NCBI RefSeq assembly: GCF_000687475.1
Contig: NC_057316.1
Location: forward strand, 4,278,001-4,342,000
Length of the DNA: 64,000 nt
Reading direction: 5' to 3'
Source of the DNA: Ustilaginoidea virens
Taxonomy: Eukaryota > Ascomycota > Sordariomycetes > Hypocreales > Clavicipitaceae
Within the stretch, counting starts at the first letter, position 1. Each line of letters starts with the position of its first letter. The position numbers and the translations under genes are program-made. Below the pieces are notes generated by a model, which saw only the letters and a list, made by a program, of their open reading frames with translations, had not been told where the DNA came from and did no database searches. Below are positions 58,775 through 64,000 of this stretch, in pieces.

Positions 58775-59557
58775 TTATACGCCTAAGAAGAAGGAAGCCG
58801 GACCGCGGTCTTCTATAGCATAGACCTTATGAAATTTCCTTTTTAGCTGGTTAATATAAGTTATATTTGGACCAACTAATAGGCAATCGTCAACATAAGT
58901 GACGATAAAGGTGCTGGTTTGCTTATTATAAAAGACGGCAGCATCAGAAGCTAAAGGTAAAAAACCTTCACTAGAAATCAGGTCTTTTAGCCGGTGTTGC
59001 CATTCGCGGGGTGCTTGTTTTAGCCCGTATAGGGCCTTCTTCAATAAAATAGCTTGCTTTATAGAAGGGTCAAAGCCAGCTTCTTTAAGCAAAGTTAGTA
59101 ACCGTTGGCGCTGTATATTAGACCAAAGCTTGCTATCAGTTAGTAGACTTTCCGTAAATTCAAGAAATCCATCAGGGATATCCATATAAATAGTTTCAGA
59201 AAGTTCGCTATTTAGGAAGGCGCCTATAAAATCAATTTGCTCTATTTCCCAGTTATTACTAGCAGCCAAAGCCAGTATAACCCTCCAGGTGGGTGGGATA
59301 GAGGTAGAAGCATAGGTATGCTGGAGGTCCTTTCCTTCGACTTGCATAAAGCCCTTGACAACTAATCTAGCCTTATATTTTATAGGCTGATTATTAGCAT
59401 CCTTTTTAACCCGAAAAACAGGCCTATTGCGTATAATTTTCCTATCAATAGGAACGCTAGACTTAGGAATAAATTGGAAGACTTTAGTATCCAATAGCTG
59501 CTCAAATTCCTTAAATAAAGCCTTTATCCAGAGGTCTTTTTCAGGGCTTCGTAGCAC
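58775..59557 (-). pseudogene. Copia reverse transcriptase (RVT_2) fragment
   Basis: 260 open codons cover most of the Ty1/copia reverse transcriptase: NRPVFRVKKDANNQ, YKARLVVKGFMQ, QIDFIGAFLNSEL, KALYGLKQAPREW and the catalytic YVDDCLLVG (YVDD at about 58897-58886). The frame ends soon after FFLGV. It is the longest open frame in the island, so this copy has suffered less mutation than the LINE. Confidence 0.9.
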
Positions 59558-59799
59558 ATCCTTCCAGCTATTAGGCGTCCCACCAGGGGCCTTTTTAGCT
59601 AGCTTACGCTTAGCTGCATAGCAGGAATCCCATATCAGGTGGTATAAATCCTGGTTAGGGAATAAGTCAGTAGGGCTGGTAGGGTCAGCAGGGCCAACAG
59701 GACCAGTAGGGCCGGTAAGGTCGGTAGGATTAAGGCTAATAAGGATATTTATAAGGTCATCCTTTGCAGTAGCCGGGGACTATAGTATAGTACCTTCTG

Positions 59800-60125
59800 A
59801 CTTAGGAAGGTAATCCACGGTAGCATTAGTGTTAGTAATATCATCTGGGGTAGCATTAGTAATGCTAGTAAAATTAGTAGGGTCCGGTATGCTTTCCAGG
59901 TCATCCGGTATAACATTAGTATTGGTAATGTTAGTGAGGTTAGTAGGGTCCGGTATGCTTTCCAGGTCATCCGGTATAGCATTAGTGTTAGTAATGCTAG
60001 TAAGGTTAGTAGAGTTAGTAGGGTCAGGAATGCTTTCTAGGTCATCCAGTATAGCATTAGTGCTAGTAATGCTAGTAAGGTTAGCAGAGTTAGTAGGGTC
60101 AGGAATGCTTTCTAGGTCATCCAGT
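59800..60125 (-). repeat. Minisatellite in the copia linker, units of 66-75 bp
   Basis: Units starting at about 59898, 59963, 60038 and 60113 encode variants of DDLESIPDPTN on the minus strand. The unit length is always a multiple of three, so the frame is kept. Confidence 0.85.
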
Positions 60126-60367
60126 AAAATAGCAGGTTCTTTACTGCTAAATACCCCCTCTGAACCTGTATTTTGCCCTTTGTGAAAGTCTCCTTCTAGG
60201 CCACTAGAAATAGGGCCTATACCTTCATTTTGGTGGATAAAGGTAATAAAGGTTGTTTTAGTAACAACCTTCTTCTTTAGAAGGTAGACAAGGTAGGTAT
60301 TAGCATAGGTCTTTTTAAGTAGCTGAATACCTATATGCCCTAGCCGTACATGCCAAATGCCGGCTAA

Positions 60368-60865
60368 TTATAATAGCTTCTGATATTCTATATCAGCTGC
60401 TATAAGGGCAGAAGTAGGGCTAGTAGCCACTACAGGATTTTCGCTAATCGTAATAGCGGAAGGTTGGGTAGTAGGGCTAGTAGCCTCTACAGGTTCCTTA
60501 CTAGTCGTAATAGTAGGAACTTCGCTAATTGTAATAGCGGACTCTTTGCTAGTCGTAATAGCGGGAGAGTTGGTAGTAGGGCTAATAGCCTCTACAGGTT
60601 CCTTACTAGTTGCAGTAGTAGGAACGTCGCTAGTCGTAATAGCGAGAGGTTGGGTGGTAGGGCTAGTAGCCTCTACAGGTTCCTTACTAGTTATAATAGT
60701 AGGAACGTTACTATTTCGTCTACTAACTAGGCCTTGTATAAGGATAGTTAGGGTGTTCATCTGGGACTTTATATCGTCCATATCTCGCTATAGTCGTACA
60801 GTAAGATTAGCTTTAGAATTGGAATCCAAAATGGCCTTATAAGTGGAAGGCCTAGACTGTGCCAT
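60368..60865 (-). pseudogene. Copia gag-like N-terminal fragment with Thr/Ser-rich repeats
   Basis: Reading from an ATG at 60865 (MAQSRPSTYKAIL) there is a stop after about 26 codons, then an open stretch beginning MDDIKSQMNTLTILIQG. It is followed by repeated blocks of the type TSKEPVEATSPTTQP. No zinc knuckle is visible, so the rest of gag appears lost. Confidence 0.6.
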
Positions 60866-61587
60866 TATAGTGGTTAAAAGTCGTTAAAAATAGTACCAAT
60901 AACTGTAAGAACAGATGAATAACCAGCTAAATAGCTAGCAAAATAGTCGAGTAACTAGCTGGATAGCTAGTAAATATAGTGGCTAGTAGCCTACTATAAA
61001 AGGTAACCGCAGAGTATAGCGGCAGGTCTCAGTATAAAAGCACAGATGCCGTAGGCGTTGTGCAAGTCCGTACTATAGCGTTGGTGTTCAAGGTGCTTAT
61101 ATGGTGCCGTAATATAAAGGTGCCGTAAGTGCCGTAAGTGCCGTAGGTGCCGTGGGTGCCGTAGGTGCCGTAATATAAAAGGTGCCGTAAGTACCGTACC
61201 AAAAGTGCTATAAGTGGGAGAGTATAACAGGTGCCATACAGTGCAGTAGGTAACGTGCACTAGGTGTAAAGGTGTTATACAGTGGTATAGTGTGGTAGAT
61301 ATCACACTATAAAATCCGTAGGTACTATAGGTTACGCCGAAAATAACGTAAGGTTACGCTAAAAGTGCCGTGAGGTTACGCCGTAAATTGCCGTCAGGTA
61401 TGCCGTTGATTGCCGCAGGGTAATACCGTAGGTAATAGAGGGTAAGCCAAAGGTGATAATAGGTAAGCCGAAGGTAATAAGGGTAAGCCAAAGGTGCCAA
61501 AGGATAAGCTATATTAGTAGTACTAATAAGCAAAAAGAGACCAAGGGGTGAACACAAAAGTAGGGTAAAACAAAGAAGTAAAAACCC

Positions 61588-61599
61588 GGGCTCATAACC
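61588..61599 (-). other. Copia primer-binding site
   Basis: GGGCTCATAACC lies directly next to the 5' LTR. It equals the anticodon arm of eukaryotic initiator tRNA-Met as I know it from yeast, so the minus-strand RNA would pair with it. Drosophila copia uses the same internal site with a tRNA half as primer. Confidence 0.7.
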
Positions 61600-62320
61600 T
61601 ATTGCAATTCTCAAGGTCACTATAAAAGCAGAGCCTTACTAGCTAGCTAGATGGCACGAGACTATCTGCGACCTGTGAACTAATCTTAGTATAATACTAG
61701 ATTTTTCACCAAGTCCTAAGACTATACAAGTGCTATAAAGCAGGGCAAGTGTAAAGGCAAGGCAAATATAAGATAACCAGAAAACGCAGGGAAGGTAAGA
61801 AGTTAAGAGGCATATAGTGCATTAACAGACTCGATTGTGCTACCCTTCTACTATCTAGAAAGAAGGAGGAAAGCTATCCTATATATACACAAAGGAGGGG
61901 TGGGCCCAGGCATCCAAGGTAGCCAGTAAAAAAGCTCCCCGTAATGCTCGCTTTGCCACGTATATAATACGTCAGCAGCCCCACTATATCGGGCCTTTTC
62001 AACCACCCTAACCACCGCACTAGTAACTAGCCACCACGCTAGTGACTAACCACCACGCTAGTGACTACCCACCACACTAGTGGACTAGCCACCACACTAG
62101 TAGGCCCACCACGCTAATTTAGCAATGCCACACCTTTTTTAATAAGGCCTACCTTACTTGATATACAGTAAATAATCCACTGAAAATCCTAAGGTAAAAG
62201 GCAAAGGCCTAAGGTTGGTAAGACTACCGTAAGTCCAAGAGGCGGTATAAGGACTAGAAGGTCAGTAAGCCAGTAGGGCATTAGGCCAGCAGCCTAGTAG
62301 GCTACTATAGGATTTTAACA
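61600..62320 (-). repeat. Copia 5' LTR (721 bp)
   Basis: Direct repeat of 57322-58042, with three differences noticed by eye (for example CTGTGAAC against CTGTAAAC). Followed by the ACCCC target duplication. Confidence 0.9.
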
Positions 62321-62346
62321 ACCCCTACCTAAGAACCTAGTCAAAT

Positions 62347-62687
62347 TGTTGGTTTCACCAAGGGGTACCCAGTTGTACGTAGGGTTGCGCGCGTGGTATC
62401 AAGTACCGTAAGGTCACCGGTCAAAGGTATAATTACTTCTTTAATTATAACTGATTAACTAAGAGGAAAGAAAGGAAGCAAAAGAGTAATTACACGATAT
62501 GGCCTTTTTGTGCGTGCCGTAGTCACATGCTTCGGCGCGGTCGGGCCGGACTGCCCGCATGCCCTACCGGGCTTAGGGGCATAGGGGCAAAAGTGGCCAC
62601 ATCGTGCGTAACGGGTGTGCGCAGCACATTCGTCGCAATATGCCCAATTGGTGCCCAATTGGGCACCTTGCGATAGCGATTCCGACA
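62347..62687 (-). repeat. Possible 3' LTR of a second copia element (about 341 bp)
   Basis: On the minus strand this segment starts TGTCGGAATC and ends ACCAACA, that is TG...CA, and follows the end of a copia RNase H coding remnant. It is richer in GC than its surroundings. No second LTR is in the window, so the ends are an inference. Confidence 0.35.
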
Positions 62688-62989
62688 CTAGCAGCTTCTC
62701 TTTTTATAGAAGCAAACATCGGAATCGCTAGGATGTAAGGCGCACACATAGAAAGAAAAGTGCGGCGTAGTCTCGGCAGGTTATACCGCCGATAACGCCA
62801 TCGCGCCGCGCGGCCGGCTTATACAGGCTCATACCATACAGCCGGTATATTAAATATCGCAGCCAAAACAAAGGGGCAAAAAGGGGCGGCAGTAAATATA
62901 GGAAAAACGGCAAATGCAGCATTAAACACAAGGAAATCCACCCACTTGCCACACATAACATCACCAATACCTTCTAAACGCAGTCAGAT

Positions 62990-64000
62990 ATTGACCGACC
63001 TCTTTACCCACCCTTCCATACATATAATAGCCTGATTTCGGTCGACAAAGGTCTCAAGGGCTTTATTAGGCGTTCCCTTAGTTATTACGTCGGCGAGATT
63101 ATCATTCCTATTAATCCAACGGATTTCATAAATCTCCCGGCGCTTGTATAACTATCATAAGGCTATAATATCTATTATGAGCCTCTTTTCCTTAGTAGTA
63201 CCCAGCTTAATAAGGCATTCGTATAGCAAAAACGAATCCATATATATAACCGTAGGGATCTTCGGCAATCCCAGCCTGCTAGTAATTATATTAAGGGTTG
63301 TGCCTATCGTGTATATAATATCGACCCCTTACACTATACTATACAGCTCCAAAGCGAGTGCGCTATACGTTACCTGCTTGCTCTTTGTAGAGCTATAAGT
63401 AACGATATTACCGGTCAGCAGGAAGGCGTTATCCGCAGTATCTACCTCATTCCCTAGTATAATCATATAACTAATCTAGGAGCTTAAATCTTTATTATTG
63501 GCAAAGGATCCGTTAATAAATATAAAGAGTTTGGCTATAGTAAGGGCTAGATTAATGTACCGTAAGCTATGATCCTGGTTATCGCGCTGCTATTAAAGGC
63601 GCTTATTTAACCTTACGATATCGTTAGGGTTAGGTTGCTGGTATTATACTGCGATAGATAGGTTAAAAGACGCCTCGGGTTGGCAGACCGTAGCTACATA
63701 AGCACCGCGAGCGTATTACTCGATATAATTACGCTAGGCTGTAGGCGCATTCTTATCGATAGTCGTGATCTTTATGCTTTAACCTTTCTGGTATAACATT
63801 ATTATGCCGTCGGTAGTAACTATCAGCATACATCCGTTGAATATTAGGGGCACGGTTGGTGATAGCCTCGTCTTAGGCTTAGCATTAAAGCCTGCCTTAA
63901 TAAGCTCTAATTCTTCCCATTAGAAGAAGGCATCGTCACTTAGGCTAAAGGTATCGTCAGTCTATATACCTACGATATTAAAGCATATAGTAGTATCGCG
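62990..64000 (-). mobile_element. Second Ty1/copia element, 3' part, running off the window end
   Basis: Minus-strand translation with scattered stops gives a second type of copia RNase H: FINGSFANNKDLSS near 63,520-63,480, then TYSSTKSKQVTYSALALELYS, LPKIPTVIYMDS, and the end REIYEIRWINRNDNLADVITKGTPNKAL near 63,150-63,075. This matches fungal copia polyproteins, not the element at 57-62 kb. Stops again fit RIP-type changes. The rest of the element lies to the right of the window. Confidence 0.75.

Larger units (their letters stand above)
57317..62325 (-). mobile_element. Ty1/copia retrotransposon, internally deleted, with both LTRs and target duplication
   Basis: Two direct repeats of 721 bp (57322-58042 and 61600-62320) flank 3557 bp. 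ACCCC occurs at 57317-57321 and 62321-62325 as a 5-bp target duplication. All protein traces read on the minus strand, so the 5' LTR is the right one. In coding order: gag-like start near 60865, a pre-integrase IWHVRLGHIG motif (about 60358-60311), repeat-rich linker, reverse transcriptase with YVDD, and RNase H with YSDSDFAGCKE. The integrase core is missing. A purine run (AGAGGGGG on the minus strand) abuts the 3' LTR, and a primer-binding site abuts the 5' LTR. The LTRs differ at only three positions that I could find by eye, all transitions, so insertion is young compared with the LINE. Confidence 0.9.
49861..64000. repeat. AT-rich, RIP-like repeat island
   Basis: From here to the window end the sequence is visibly AT-rich, full of TAG/TAA in every frame, and has hardly any open frame above 80 codons apart from parts of the copia element. 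Recognisable transposon proteins are interrupted by stops at positions where relatives have Trp or Gln, which is what C-to-T changes on either strand produce. No host gene was recognised inside. Confidence 0.85.

Noticed and set aside
1..64000. tRNA, rRNA and other RNA genes
   Set aside because: I looked for tRNA box A/B patterns and found none convincing. The only tRNA-like match is the primer-binding site of the copia element. A tRNAscan-SE and Infernal run would settle this.

Overview
The window is nuclear DNA of a filamentous ascomycete. Genes are split by short introns (mostly 50-150 nt, GT-AG), coding DNA is GC-rich, and the products are recognisable Sordariomycete orthologues. Gene content, polypyrimidine and CT tracts and dispersed TACCTAGGTA-type tracts fit Hypocreales. 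The species cannot be named from sequence alone. Exon models were built by hand from reading frame, splice sites and phase.

Positions 1-49,860 are ordinary gene-dense euchromatin with 17 supported protein genes. In order: nmd2/upf2 (-, cut by the window start), hrq1 (-), mcd4 (+), a CTF1/FarA-type Zn2Cys6 regulator (+), an intracellular LysM protein (+), arg2 N-acetylglutamate synthase (+), arv1 (+), vma9 (-), a GVP36-like BAR protein (+), an NDUFA5-type complex I subunit (+), rrn11 (+), eed (-), a Yip1-family protein (+), yrb2 (+), cyclase-associated protein (+), carnitine acetyltransferase (-) and a CSC1/OSCA-type channel (-). These are housekeeping genes: mRNA decay, DNA repair helicase, GPI-anchor synthesis, fatty-acid gene control, arginine synthesis, sterol/GPI lipid handling, V-ATPase, membrane curvature, respiration, Pol I initiation, Polycomb repression, Golgi traffic, nuclear export, actin, acetyl-carnitine shuttle and osmosensing. 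They do not form a biosynthetic cluster or an operon-like system.

At about 49,860 the composition changes abruptly. From there to the window end there is an AT-rich repeat island with almost no open reading frames. It holds a heavily mutated Tad-like LINE (about 50.0-55.0 kb, + strand, stop codons pattern as C-to-T/G-to-A changes typical of repeat-induced point mutation, RIP), an AT-rich block of unknown origin, a tandem array with a period near 90 bp, and a Ty1/copia element on the minus strand with two 721-bp LTRs and a 5-bp target duplication. The copia element sits inside the tandem array and lacks the integrase core. A second copia element (RNase H end) on the minus strand runs off the right edge.

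I found no clearly new biological system. The observations most worth checking are: a carnitine acetyltransferase with a GC-AG intron and an in-frame 84-nt intron that would encode a basic targeting-like segment; a primer-binding site in the copia element that matches the anticodon arm of initiator tRNA-Met; nested insertions in a minisatellite; a recurrent intergenic TACGGAGTA nonamer; and a possible small unrecognised gene at 23.75-24.24 kb.
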